A DNA stretch of 33,808 nt from Gluconobacter oxydans (lineage in GTDB: Bacteria > Pseudomonadota > Alphaproteobacteria > Acetobacterales > Acetobacteraceae): positions 1 through 33,808 of the forward strand of contig NZ_BJNM01000024.1 of NCBI RefSeq assembly GCF_006539685.1, written 5' to 3'. The position numbers were made by a program, and so were the translations under genes. The first letter of the stretch is position 1. The number at the start of each line of letters is the position of its first letter. Positions 23,745 through 33,714 of this stretch are shown here, in pieces. The notes under the pieces were generated by a model. The model had not been told where the DNA came from. It saw only the letters and a program-made list of their open reading frames with translations, and did not search any database.

Positions 23745-25504
23745 GAGGCGGGCGCCAAGGGGCTGCTGCTCGGGCCGGATGTGACGGGAGTATCGGTCAT
23801 TCCGGGATAGGCTGACAGGTTGGCGAGGGGGGCAGGACGCCCCATCAGGAAGCCCTGTGCCGTGCTGCAGGAGGTGTGCCGCAGCATGTCGAGCTGGGCT
23901 GCGGTTTCGACGCCTTCGGCGATGACTTCCATCGACATGGCGTGACCCAGTGTCATGATGGCACTGACGATGCTCTGGGCCTGCGGGTCGTTCAGCATGT
24001 CCCGGATGAATGAGCGGTCGATCTTGATCCTGTCGAAAGGGAAACTGCGCAGGTAATTGAGGCTTGAAAACCCGATGCCGAAATCGTCCATGACGATTTT
24101 GACGCCGAGAGCGCGGATCTTGCTCATGGTTTCCAGATTGCGCTGCACGGCCTCGAGAAAGATGCTTTCCGTCAGTTCGAGTTCGAGGCGCTCTGCCGCC
24201 AGTCCTGTCTGGAACAGGGTCTGGATTACAGCGGCGTACATGTCGTCGTGAAGGAACTGGACGGCGGAAATATTGACGGCGACCCTGACATGCGAGGGCA
24301 GTCTGCTGACCTGGGCGCAGGCTTCGAGCAGGACCCAACGGCCGATCGAGACAATCAGGCCGCTCTCTTCCGCTATGGGGATGAATTCGTTGGGAGAAAT
24401 GACCCCTCTTGTAGGGTGCTGCCAGCGCAGGAGCGCTTCAACGCATTCGATCCGGTTCGTCCTGAGGCAGATCAGGGGCTGGAATTCCAGAAAAAACTGG
24501 TTTGTCTCAAGGGCCCGCTGCAGATCGTGTTCCAGCTCCGAGCGATGATGGACATCGGCCTGCATGAGGGGGGTGAAGCTGATCCAGTCCGGCGACTGAA
24601 GGCGGCGTGCCTCGTTCAGGGCCAGCTCGGCGTAGTGGCAGGCGGTTTCGAAACGGTAAGTGTCGAACGGGATAAGGCAGCAGCCGATGCTGGCCGTCAG
24701 ATGGATCCTGTGTCCTTCTATCGAGAGGGTGGTGTGGAAGATATCCCGGACGATCTGGGCCCAGCGCGTCGCCTGGCCCGGATGTTCGTAGGGGAACGGG
24801 CAGAAAATGCCGAAATCGTCGCCGCCCAGCCGTGCGATGATACACTCTTCGGTCAGGAAGGCCCGAAGACGTTGCCCGATTTCGCTGAGAACGTTATCGG
24901 CGATGCGGGTGCCATAACGCTCGTTAATGGTGCGGAAACGATTGATGTTAGCATGCAGCAGGATCCCGGCGGGCTGCCGCGTTGTTCCGTTGCCGAGAAA
25001 CGCGCTTACGGCTTTCCCAAACTCTTCCTGACCGCATAATCCCGTGCCACTCTCCGGAGACAGGCTGCGGGATGCGGACAGGCAGGGGGGAAACGTGATG
25101 GCCAGGGCCATGCAGTCCAGGTCATTGCGCCGAAGAGGTGTCAGCCGGAATTCGACCTGAAAGCTCCGTCCTTCCAGGGTCCGGAGGACACCGGGATGGT
25201 AACTGTTATCCGGTGGGGTTTTCAGGGCTCCGGGAAGGATATCGCGGATGGAGGGGAAGTTCTGGAGATCGGTTCCGACACAGGAGAGAAGGGGTCTGTT
25301 GGCCTCGATGATCCGGCCCTGATAGAGGATGGCCAGTCCTTCGCTGGAGGCATCGGCGAGATGATGAATGGGAAACAGCGCCGTGATGTTTTCTCGTGAT
25401 GTGCTGCCCAGTGCCTTTCCCAGGGGCGCAGTCTTCGGGAAGGTGACGTCCACACGATGTGGAGTTCCTTCCTGGCTGATCCTCTGGGAAATATGCACAA
25501 TCAT
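23741..25504 (-). CDS. GGDEF-EAL protein, probable c-di-GMP phosphodiesterase
   Basis: This 587-residue cytoplasmic protein has no membrane segments. A PAS-like N-terminus (about 45-140; SSEGLAILYQGRIIEANRPLL) is followed by GGDEF (about 160-310) and EAL (about 325-570). The EAL domain keeps its landmarks: VEALLRW (E356), VNISAVQF, LELTES, MDDFGIGFSS, KIDRSF and AEGVETAAQ, so c-di-GMP hydrolysis is likely. The GGDEF domain is altered. The metal Asp of the LDIDxFK motif is Asn (HANINRFR), and the signature reads GGDDF (227-231). It probably no longer makes c-di-GMP and may act as a GTP or regulatory module. The ribosome site GAGGAA lies 6 nt before the ATG. Location inside the polysaccharide region suggests, without proof, control of surface sugars or motility. 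Confidence 0.9.
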   Translation of the reverse strand: MIVHISQRISQEGTPHRVDVTFPKTAPLGKALGSTSRENITALFPIHHLADASSEGLAILYQGRIIEANRPLLSCVGTDLQNFPSIRDILPGALKTPPDNSYHPGVLRTLEGRSFQVEFRLTPLRRNDLDCMALAITFPPCLSASRSLSPESGTGLCGQEEFGKAVSAFLGNGTTRQPAGILLHANINRFRTINERYGTRIADNVLSEIGQRLRAFLTEECIIARLGGDDFGIFCPFPYEHPGQATRWAQIVRDIFHTTLSIEGHRIHLTASIGCCLIPFDTYRFETACHYAELALNEARRLQSPDWISFTPLMQADVHHRSELEHDLQRALETNQFFLEFQPLICLRTNRIECVEALLRWQHPTRGVISPNEFIPIAEESGLIVSIGRWVLLEACAQVSRLPSHVRVAVNISAVQFLHDDMYAAVIQTLFQTGLAAERLELELTESIFLEAVQRNLETMSKIRALGVKIVMDDFGIGFSSLNYLRSFPFDRIKIDRSFIRDMLNDPQAQSIVSAIMTLGHAMSMEVIAEGVETAAQLDMLRHTSCSTAQGFLMGRPAPLANLSAYPGMTDTPVTSGPSSSPLAPAS

Positions 25505-25587
25505 TTCTGTTCCTCTGTCTCTCCAGAAGATGGCCCGGCTTCTGTTAAGAAACTGGAAATGTCAGACAGTCATGAACTGCTCAAACT

Positions 25588-25602
25588 GAAACAAAATGTT
25601 TC
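25588..25602. promoter_or_regulatory. Inverted repeat upstream of the glycosyltransferase at 25623
   Basis: GAAACA-AAA-TGTTTC is a perfect inverted repeat in the gap between the divergent GGDEF-EAL and glycosyltransferase genes. The ATG at 25596 lies inside it, which argues for the downstream start and for an operator role. It could equally be chance in an A/T-rich spot. Confidence 0.3.
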
Positions 25603-25622
25603 TGAACGAGGAACCGGCCATC

Positions 25623-26705
25623 ATGCAGCACCCCGTCCTGACCATTCTGCCGCCGCGGGAGCGTTATGAGGCGGGGCATGCGGGGGCGATTTCCCTGCTT
25701 GTCAGCCGGAAAGCGCGGTTTTCGGATGTTGTGGCAGGGATGGGGCGGATCGGTACGCCTCTGCCTGGGGGGCAGTACAGGCCGTTAATCCTGCCCCGGG
25801 TTCCGCTCTCACGGAAGTGGCGTCTGCGTCTCGCCTGCGTGGCCATGATGCGGTTTTGCTGCCCTGCTTTGACGGAAATTCACAATCGGCCCGATCTGGC
25901 GCGCTTTCTGGTCCGGTTCGGGCCCGTCAGGCTGATTCTGCATAACGATCCCTGCACCATGCGCGGTGCGCGTTCCGTCCGGCAGAGGGAAGATCTTGCC
26001 CGGCATATTCTGGTCTGCGGCGTTTCGGAGTGGGTGACCAGGCGTTTTTGTGGAGGATGCGGGCCGATCCGGACGGAGGTGCAGCCCAACTGTATCGACC
26101 TGTCCGTATTGCCGACGGCCGGTCTGCGGCAGAAGGTGGTGCTGTTTGCAGGGCGGGTTGTGGCGGACAAGGGGGTGGATGCGTTTGTTCGGGCCTGGGG
26201 AGCGATCCGGGCGCAGTATCCGGGATGGCGGGCTGTCATCATGGGTGCGGACCGCTTTGGACCCGACTCACCGGAAACGCCTTTTCTGGAAAAGCTGCGG
26301 CCTCAGGCTGCCGCCGCGGGGATCATGATGACGGGATACCGGCCTCATGATGATGTGCTGGAGGCGATGGCCAAGGCGGCTGTGGTGGTGGTGCCCAGTC
26401 GCTGGGAAGAGCCTTTTGGCATGACGGCGCTGGAGGCCATGGGATGTGGCGCGGCAATTGTCGCGTCACCCGTGGGGGCGCTGCCTGATCTGGTGGGAGA
26501 TGCGGCTTTGCTCGCAGCTCCGGACGATGCCGGGGCGCTGGAACAGGCTCTGAGCCGTTTGATGGACGACGACGGTCTCAGAGCCCGGTTGGGAGAACGG
26601 GGGCGGGAACGGGCAGCGTTGTTCGATGTTGCGGCTGCCCGTGTCCGGCAGGAAGAACTGCGGCAGGCGGCGATTGCATTCTCGCGCCGCCCAGCGCAGC
26701 TTTGA
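25623..26705 (+). CDS. GT4-type glycosyltransferase
   Basis: This 360-residue GT-B glycosyltransferase has a retaining-type GT4 C-terminal domain: LFAGRVVADKGVDAFVRAW, VIMGADRFG, MTGYRPHDDVLEAMAKA, and the E-x7-E motif in EEPFGMTALEAMGCG. The family may add a hexose during LPS or exopolysaccharide assembly in the cytoplasm; donor and acceptor are unknown. It is not a close relative of the tandem pair at 15.2-18.0 kb. ATG 25623 is preferred because GAGGAA lies 9 nt upstream. ATG 25596 is in frame but has no ribosome site. It diverges from the GGDEF-EAL gene and is convergent with the AKR gene, 2 bp away. Confidence 0.88.
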   Translation: MQHPVLTILPPRERYEAGHAGAISLLVSRKARFSDVVAGMGRIGTPLPGGQYRPLILPRVPLSRKWRLRLACVAMMRFCCPALTEIHNRPDLARFLVRFGPVRLILHNDPCTMRGARSVRQREDLARHILVCGVSEWVTRRFCGGCGPIRTEVQPNCIDLSVLPTAGLRQKVVLFAGRVVADKGVDAFVRAWGAIRAQYPGWRAVIMGADRFGPDSPETPFLEKLRPQAAAAGIMMTGYRPHDDVLEAMAKAAVVVVPSRWEEPFGMTALEAMGCGAAIVASPVGALPDLVGDAALLAAPDDAGALEQALSRLMDDDGLRARLGERGRERAALFDVAAARVRQEELRQAAIAFSRRPAQL

Positions 26706-26707
26706 GG

Positions 26708-27706
26708 TCAGTCCCGTGCCGGGGGCGCCATGAAAGTCGGGTCGATGGGATTGGGGACATGCCTAGCCAGAATGTCGTCCACGGCTTTCTTCTCTTCGTC
26801 GGTCAGGGACCAGCCGAAGACGTCCTTTACGCCTGAGACCTGACCCGGCTTGCGGGCACCCCACAGGGCGATTACCGGGCCCTGATCCAGAACCCAGCGA
26901 ACCGCGAAGGCCATCACAGACTTGCCGCGCTTTTCGGCAAGCTTTTCGAACTCGTCCATGGCTGCGAGGTACTTCTCGAAATTCGGCTTCTGGAACTTCG
27001 GATCGTTCGAACGCAGGTCATCCTTCGGGAAGGTCGTATCGCGGTTCATCTTGCCTGTCAGCAGGCCGCGGCAGAGGGCCCCGTAAGCGAGAACGACGGC
27101 ATTGTGCTTTTCGGCGTAGGGCAGGATGTCCTTCTCGATGGTGCGTTCGAAAAGGTTCAGCGGGGGCTGGATCGTGGCGAGCGGGGCGACTTCGCGGAAG
27201 ATGTCCATCTGCTCCGGCGAGAAGTTGCTTACGCCGAGGGCACGGATCTTGCCGTCCTGATGGAGTTTCTGAAGCTCGCGGGCGCTCTCGTCGATCGGGG
27301 TTTTGTCGTCGGGCCAGTGGATCTGCTCGAGATCGATCGTCTCCACACGCAGACGGCGGAGCGAGTCCTCGACTTCCTTGCGGATGCGGGCCGGGCGGGA
27401 GTCCCGGAAGACCTTCATATTCTTTTCGTCTTCGCCAACCCAGTGGAGCCCGAGTTTCGTGGCGACATGCGCCTTGTTGGGCTTCTCGGCGAGTGCCCGG
27501 CCGACGATTTCCTCGGAATGGCCGAAGCCGTAGACCGGGGCGGTGTCGATCAGGTTGATGCCTTCATCGAGGGCCGCGTGAATGGTGCGGACGCCATTGT
27601 CATCATCGGGGCCGCCCCACATCCAGCCGCCGATGGCCCAGGTGCCGAGGGCGACGCGGGAGAGAGGCGTGTCGATGCCGGGGATGCGGATGGTGTCGGA
27701 TGCCAT
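26708..27706 (-). CDS. AKR11B-type aldo/keto reductase (L-glyceraldehyde/glycerol, NADPH)
   Basis: This 332-residue TIM-barrel NADPH-dependent reductase starts MASDTIRIPGIDTPLSRV. It carries the catalytic tetrad region GINLIDTAPVYG (Asp, Tyr), VATKLGLHW (Lys) and LEQIHWPDD (His). From memory this matches the G. oxydans enzyme AKR11B4 (Gox1615), which reduces L-glyceraldehyde to glycerol and oxidises glycerol slowly; no alignment was run. The ATG at 27706 has GGAGA 5-6 nt upstream. The frame stays open to 28273, but that part is antisense to the O-antigen-ligase gene. It appears to be a separate metabolic gene sitting between glycosyltransferase and ligase genes. Confidence 0.93.
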   Translation of the reverse strand: MASDTIRIPGIDTPLSRVALGTWAIGGWMWGGPDDDNGVRTIHAALDEGINLIDTAPVYGFGHSEEIVGRALAEKPNKAHVATKLGLHWVGEDEKNMKVFRDSRPARIRKEVEDSLRRLRVETIDLEQIHWPDDKTPIDESARELQKLHQDGKIRALGVSNFSPEQMDIFREVAPLATIQPPLNLFERTIEKDILPYAEKHNAVVLAYGALCRGLLTGKMNRDTTFPKDDLRSNDPKFQKPNFEKYLAAMDEFEKLAEKRGKSVMAFAVRWVLDQGPVIALWGARKPGQVSGVKDVFGWSLTDEEKKAVDDILARHVPNPIDPTFMAPPARD

Positions 27707-27796
27707 GAGTGTCTCCACTTGAAATGGACGGTAACGAAAAAGCGCTTCGGACTGTAAGTGGTTGCATGGCAGCGGGAAACCTTCCATCCACGCCAG

Positions 27797-29089
27797 ATGC
27801 GTTTCTCTCCTTCTGTCCTGACCCGGATCGGCCGCTGGGCTGCCGTGGTCCTGCCTCTGGCCCTGACGCATGTGCGCGTGGCGGGTGAGGCCGATCTTGA
27901 TCTTCTGGCCGTGCTGCTTCTGCTGCATTCGGGCCTGACTGGGGGACGGCAGGGCGGATGGGACTGGTTCCGCGAGCCGTGGGTCGTTGCCACGTTCTGC
28001 TGGTGGGGCTGGCAGGTTCTGTGCACGCTGTGGGTAGCGCCGGGGCATGGGGCGCTGGTTCAGTCGCTGCTGGCGATCCGTTTTCCACTCGCGGCCGCCG
28101 CTTTGGGCTGCTGGGTGCTGAAGGATACGGTCTGGCGCCGGCGCGTGCTGTGGCTGACCTGTGCGTGCGGGATTTATATCGCGTTGCAGATGCTGATCCA
28201 GGCGGTATTCGGGCGCAATCTGTTCGGGATTCCACGCTTTCATGACGGAACGCTGACGGGGCCGTATGCGCATCCGCGGGCCGCAGCACCTCTGTCCCGG
28301 CTGATCCTGCCGCTGCTGATGGTCGGGTGTGCGGCGGCGGAAGGGGCACGCAGCCGTCTGGTGCGGACGCTGGGACTGTGCGCGGCCACGGTTCTGGCGG
28401 TCGGAATCATGGTACTGGCCGGGCAGAGGATGCCGCTTGCGCTATCCCTGCTGGGGATTGGTGTCTGTGCGCTGCTCTATCGGCCGATGCGTCCGGCAGC
28501 ACTGGCGGCTGCGGCGATGCTGCCGGTTCTGGTGCTGGTGGCGCGCGTGTTCTCGCCGGGCAGCTTTTTTCATCTCGTAACGCTGGCGCGGCAGCAGCTC
28601 ACGCATTTCGGCCAGTCGCCTTATGGGGAAATCTACACCCATGCGGTCGTGATGGCGCAGGCGCATCCCTGGATTGGGCAGGGCTATGACGCCTACCGGC
28701 ATTTCTGTGCCGCGCCATCCACGTTTCATGGGATCGCGGGCCTGTCTGATGCCATTCCGGAACAGGGATGGCTGTCCCTCTGTGTGCAGCATCCGCACAA
28801 CCATTACCTTCAGGCGTTGGTCAATGCCGGAGTGCCGGGCCTTATCCTGTTCGTGCTGATGATCGCGACCTGGCTGAAGGCGATCTGGCCGGGGCGGAAT
28901 GGCGCGGCGATGTCGATCGGGCTGTTTGCCGCCGTGTTCATTCAGGAATGGCCGATCGCGTCCTCTTCGGACTTCCTGAACCTGCCCCTGAGCGGCTGGG
29001 GCTTCCTGCTTCTGGGGCTGGCGTTGGCCTATCGGACATTCCGGGGTGGGGACGGGTTTCAAGCGGGCAGGGACCAGCCTATATCATAA
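27797..29089 (+). CDS. O-antigen ligase-like (Wzy_C) membrane protein
   Basis: This ~430-residue inner-membrane protein has about ten to twelve hydrophobic segments. A large periplasmic loop contains PYGEIYTHAVVMAQAHPWIGQG. The conserved C-terminal motif HNHYLQALVNAGVPGLILF is typical of WaaL ligases and Wzy polymerases. It would join O-antigen to lipid A-core, or polymerise repeat units, at the periplasmic face. WaaL and Wzy cannot be told apart from sequence alone. ATG 27797 (MRFSPSVLTRI) is chosen; GTG 27758 in frame adds 13 residues, and neither has a good ribosome site. It diverges from the AKR gene. Confidence 0.82.
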   Translation: MRFSPSVLTRIGRWAAVVLPLALTHVRVAGEADLDLLAVLLLLHSGLTGGRQGGWDWFREPWVVATFCWWGWQVLCTLWVAPGHGALVQSLLAIRFPLAAAALGCWVLKDTVWRRRVLWLTCACGIYIALQMLIQAVFGRNLFGIPRFHDGTLTGPYAHPRAAAPLSRLILPLLMVGCAAAEGARSRLVRTLGLCAATVLAVGIMVLAGQRMPLALSLLGIGVCALLYRPMRPAALAAAAMLPVLVLVARVFSPGSFFHLVTLARQQLTHFGQSPYGEIYTHAVVMAQAHPWIGQGYDAYRHFCAAPSTFHGIAGLSDAIPEQGWLSLCVQHPHNHYLQALVNAGVPGLILFVLMIATWLKAIWPGRNGAAMSIGLFAAVFIQEWPIASSSDFLNLPLSGWGFLLLGLALAYRTFRGGDGFQAGRDQPIS

Positions 29090-29108
29090 GGCAGATTACG
29101 GAGGCCTT

Positions 29109-30115
<1,007 letters not shown>

Positions 30116-30119
<4 letters not shown>

Positions 30120-31156
30120 TGGGTGATCTTCTGATGGATCGGGGCGGAGAGCGCCGGTTCGAGAGCCCGGTTGTCCAGGTCATCTCTTCGCGTGACGGGC
30201 ACGGTTTTGCAGCACTGACGGCGGATGGGGAGCTTGTGCTGATCCCCCGGGACCGTCTGCGGGCTCCGGAAAGCTGGACCGTTGTGGCAGCGCATGATGG
30301 CGGGCTGTGTCTGGCGCAGGATTGCGCTCCGGATGCGTTCCTGTCGGGCGGCGAGGACGGAAAGCTCGTCCGGACTTTTGCCGACGGGCGGAGCGAGACC
30401 CTCCATGAAGGCCGGCGCTGGATCGACTGTGTGGCGAGCACGCCGGACCATCTGGCGTTCTCGACAGGCAAGCAGATCGAGGTCCGCAAGGCGGAAGGGC
30501 GTGAGACGCTCAAGGTTCTGGAGCATCCTTCGACCGTGACCGGCATCGTGTTCGATGCGAAGGGCAAGCGGATCGCGGCGTCACATTATAATGGCGCGTC
30601 GATGTGGTTCGTGCAGGCCAAGGTCGATACCGTGCGGCCGTTCGAATGGAAGGGCAGCCATATCGCGATTGCCATCCATCCGGGTGGTGAGGCCTTGGTG
30701 ACGTCCATGCAGGAAAATGACCTGCATGGCTGGCGTCTGTCGGACGGGCACAACATGCGCATGAGCGGCTATCCGAAGCAGGTGAAGTCGCTGGCGTTTA
30801 CGCGCAATGGCCGCTGGCTGGCGACGGCCGGGGCGGATGCGATCATCCTGTGGCCGTTCTTCGGCGGCGGGCCGATGGGCAAGGCCCCGGCCGAACTGGC
30901 GCGTCTGCCGGGGCTGTTCGTGAGCGCGGTCTGTCCGAATCCGAAAGAGGACATCATCGCGGCGGGCTATGAGGACGGGACGGTCGTTCTCGCGGAAATC
31001 GGCGGGGGCGACCAGCGCGTCCTGCCGCTGTGCTCCGGACAGGATACGAAGCGGGGCAAGGTGACCTCGCTGGGGTTCACGCCGCAGGGCGGGTCTCTGG
31101 TGTTCGGAACCGAAGAGGGGGTTCTGGCGGCGATCGACCTCTCCAGTGCGGACTGA
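30116..31156 (+). CDS. WD40-repeat protein
   Basis: This 346-residue protein contains repeated beta-propeller-like units, for example VKSLAFTRNGRWLATAGADA, VTGIVFDAKGKRIAASHYNG and VTSLGFTPQGGSLVFGTEEG. It has no signal peptide or membrane segment, so it is probably cytoplasmic. WD40 propellers act as protein-interaction platforms. The partner is unknown, but the 4-bp overlap with the GTPase suggests joint action. I recall this pairing in other alphaproteobacteria. ATG 30116 or ATG 30119 may start it. Confidence 0.85.
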
Positions 31157-31164
31157 AGCCTGAA

Positions 31165-31202
31165 AGGGGCGGCAACTTTTCTGATGAATTGTTGCCGCCC
31201 CT
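31165..31202 (+). terminator. 12-bp perfect-stem hairpin after the WD40 gene
   Basis: AGGGGCGGCAAC (31165-31176) pairs exactly with GTTGCCGCCCCT (31191-31202) across a 14-nt A/T-rich loop. It begins 9 bp after the WD40 stop and ends 20 bp before the sensor kinase start. It is the longest perfect inverted repeat I found. There is no following T run, so a terminator is likely but a post-transcriptional element is possible. Confidence 0.55.
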
Positions 31203-31222
31203 GAAACACGGTATGTTCGCTC

Positions 31223-33307
31223 ATGCCCAGCATGGACCCCGCCCCAAAAGCGTCTGTGAAGACCGTGGTTTCGCCGGACGCCCCGCCGTTTCCGGCGGAG
31301 AGGCCTGCTGATCTGAACATGTACGGGGATCTGAAAGCATTTTCGGATCTTGACCTTGATGACATTGCCGTTGCGGCGGCGGCCGTCTGTCGCACGCCGA
31401 TCGCTCTGGTCAGTATTCTCGATGGGGACCAGCTCTGGTTTTCCGCGCGGGTCGGTACGGATCAGCCATCGGGGGCCCTGGCCAATTCGGGATGTGCGCC
31501 TGTCATCGCGCGCAGGGTTCCGGTGGTGATCCCCGATATGATGGCCGATCCCGAGACACGGAAAAACGGTCTCGTCTGCGGGGCGCTAGGTCTGCGCTTT
31601 TATGCCGGATATCCGCTGTTCACCGCAGAAGATGAGGTTTTCGGCACGCTGTGCGTTGTGGATCTTCAGACGCGTCCGCAGGGTCTGTTGCAGGCGGAAA
31701 GTAACGGACTGGCGGCTCTGGCGCGTCAGGCCATGCGTCTGATGGAGATGCGTCGGGAAACCGTGGCGCAGGAGCGGCGTCTGACGGCGCAGCAGATCCG
31801 CAGGGAGCGGGCCACCCGACAGGCCAGACAGGCGGAGGCGGAACGCCGGCATACGCTGGAAAAATACGCCATCCAGCAGGCGGCCGGAGCGGCTGGCGGG
31901 GTCGGGATCTATGAATATGATCTGACCAGCGGGGACATCGCCGTTTCCCCGGAAGTCTGCCGTATCATTGGCCTGCCCGTTACGGATGTCGTAACGGTGC
32001 GGCAATGGATGGCGCAGGTGCATGAGGACGACAAGCCGCAGATCCCGGTCCTGTCGCAGCTGCTGGACGGATCGGCGCCGCTGAAACTCGAATATCGCGT
32101 GGTGCGGGCGGATGACCAGCGGGAACGCTGGGTTCTGCGTCAGGGTGTTCTGGACCGTGATGAGGCGGGGCGTCCCGTCCGCCTCATCGGAACAATTCAG
32201 GACATCACGCCTGAGCGGAATGCGACCAGCCGTCTGACGACCCTTCTGGCGGTGGGCGATGCCCTGCGGATGGCCACGACGCGTAGCCAGGCACTGACGG
32301 AGTCCTGCCGCCTTCTGGGGCAGCGGCTGGAGGTGCAGCGTGTCGGGTTCGCGGCCATTACGGTGCGCGACGAACTCTTTACCGTCGATCAGGGATGGTG
32401 CGCGCCGGAGATGCCGGTGGTTTCGGGAGAGTTCTCCTTCAAGGCCTTCCGCCGGACGTCGGATTTTTTGCGCAGCGGAGCCGTCCTCATTGTGGACGAT
32501 CTCTCCAGCCCGTCCTGGATGCGCGAGGAGCGTGAGGCCTGTCGTGCAGTGCAGATCGAGGCGCAGATTGTCGTCCCGAAAATGGATCATGGCGAACTGA
32601 CGGGCTGTCTGTTCGTCCATAGCGCGCTTCCGCGGGAATGGACGCTGGACGAGACGTCCTTCATCCGGACTGCCGCGGACCGGATTTTTGCGGCGCTGGA
32701 CGAATGGGATGCCGAGACGCGTCAGGAGATCGTCAATCATGAAATCCTTCACCGCCTGAAGAATACGCTGAGCATTGTGCAGAGCCTGGCGCATCAGGGG
32801 TTCCGTAGCGTGGATGACCAGGGGCCGCTCACGACCTTCACGTCCCGTCTGGTGGCGCTGAGTGCAGCGCATGACCTGCTGATGCGCCGGAACTGGCAGT
32901 CCACGGATCTGGCGAGTCTGGTGCAGGGTGTGCTCACGCCGCTGGGCGTGGAGAACAGGGTTCAGGTCTCGGGGCCGTTTCTCAAGCTGGGTCCGGATAC
33001 GGCGACGTCTTTTTCGATGCTGCTGCATGAACTGGCGACGAACGCCATGAAATACGGTGCGCTGAGTGTTGCCGAGGGAACGGTGTCCCTGCACTGGACG
33101 ATGACGGGCACGGGTGAGGGGGCTGTCATGGCATTGCAGTGGCGTGAGGCCGGTGGACCGCAGGTTACGCCACCCGCGCGGACCGGCTTTGGCGTGCGTC
33201 TTCTGAAGGCCGGATTGGGGCGGCACGGGAAAACGGAACTTCACTACGCCCCGATGGGTTTATGTGCAGACCTGACCGCCCCCATCCTGTCGCTCGCGAC
33301 GGTCTGA
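31223..33307 (+). CDS. GAF-PAS-GAF sensor kinase of the HWE family
   Basis: This 694-residue cytoplasmic kinase without membrane segments has a GAF domain at about 40-175 (VCRTPIALVSILDGDQLWF), a coiled region (~175-225), a PAS domain (~230-335; VGIYEYDLTSGDIAVSPEVC) and a second GAF-like domain (~345-500). The H-box is NHEILHRLKNTLSIVQSLA with His510, and the HWE-type ATP domain has LLHELATNAMKYGALS and LQWREAGGP. HWE kinases in alphaproteobacteria often feed receivers in stress or light pathways. The signal is unknown; the first GAF might be chromophore-binding but I see no defining residue. A receiver gene follows 24 bp later. Confidence 0.9.
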   Translation: MPSMDPAPKASVKTVVSPDAPPFPAERPADLNMYGDLKAFSDLDLDDIAVAAAAVCRTPIALVSILDGDQLWFSARVGTDQPSGALANSGCAPVIARRVPVVIPDMMADPETRKNGLVCGALGLRFYAGYPLFTAEDEVFGTLCVVDLQTRPQGLLQAESNGLAALARQAMRLMEMRRETVAQERRLTAQQIRRERATRQARQAEAERRHTLEKYAIQQAAGAAGGVGIYEYDLTSGDIAVSPEVCRIIGLPVTDVVTVRQWMAQVHEDDKPQIPVLSQLLDGSAPLKLEYRVVRADDQRERWVLRQGVLDRDEAGRPVRLIGTIQDITPERNATSRLTTLLAVGDALRMATTRSQALTESCRLLGQRLEVQRVGFAAITVRDELFTVDQGWCAPEMPVVSGEFSFKAFRRTSDFLRSGAVLIVDDLSSPSWMREEREACRAVQIEAQIVVPKMDHGELTGCLFVHSALPREWTLDETSFIRTAADRIFAALDEWDAETRQEIVNHEILHRLKNTLSIVQSLAHQGFRSVDDQGPLTTFTSRLVALSAAHDLLMRRNWQSTDLASLVQGVLTPLGVENRVQVSGPFLKLGPDTATSFSMLLHELATNAMKYGALSVAEGTVSLHWTMTGTGEGAVMALQWREAGGPQVTPPARTGFGVRLLKAGLGRHGKTELHYAPMGLCADLTAPILSLATV

Positions 33308-33330
33308 GACTCACCGGAGACCCGTTTTAC

Positions 33331-33702
33331 ATGCCGGAGGACCCTGACACACGGCCCACCATCCTCATCGTCGAAGACATTGTCTTCATCCGTATGATGA
33401 CGGAGGACTACTTCGCGAATGCCGGTTTCAGGACCCTGAGCGCGCGTACGACGGCAGAGGCCATTGTGCTTCTCGAAACGGATCCGACGATCCGTTACCT
33501 GTTTGCGGATATTCACCTGCCAGGCGGTGAGGACGGCCAGAAACTGGCGGCCACGGCCCGGAAGCGCTGGCCACCCGTGAAGATCATCCTGACCTCCGCC
33601 GACATGCCTGCGGATCAGGTCCGGCTGCCGGTGCGCGGGCTGTTCGTGCCCAAACCCTACAGTCTGGACCGGGTCAGGCAGGCTTTCGAGACGATGCCCT
33701 GA
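33331..33702 (+). CDS. Single-domain response regulator
   Basis: This 123-residue receiver domain alone, with no output domain, has acidic E15/D16 (ILIVEDIVF), phosphoacceptor Asp60 (LFADIHLPG), Thr/Ser in ILTSADMP and Lys in FVPKPYSLDRV. It is probably phosphorylated by the upstream HWE kinase and acts by protein contact. ATG 33331 has GGAGA about 10 nt upstream. An in-frame start at 33262 would overlap the kinase and add non-family residues. Confidence 0.88.
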   Translation: MPEDPDTRPTILIVEDIVFIRMMTEDYFANAGFRTLSARTTAEAIVLLETDPTIRYLFADIHLPGGEDGQKLAATARKRWPPVKIILTSADMPADQVRLPVRGLFVPKPYSLDRVRQAFETMP

Positions 33703-33714
33703 TCGGACTGCGGG

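Noticed and set aside
27707-28273. N-terminal extension of the AKR gene
   Set aside because: It is antisense to the ligase-like gene. The known AKR start with its GGAGA site lies at 27706.
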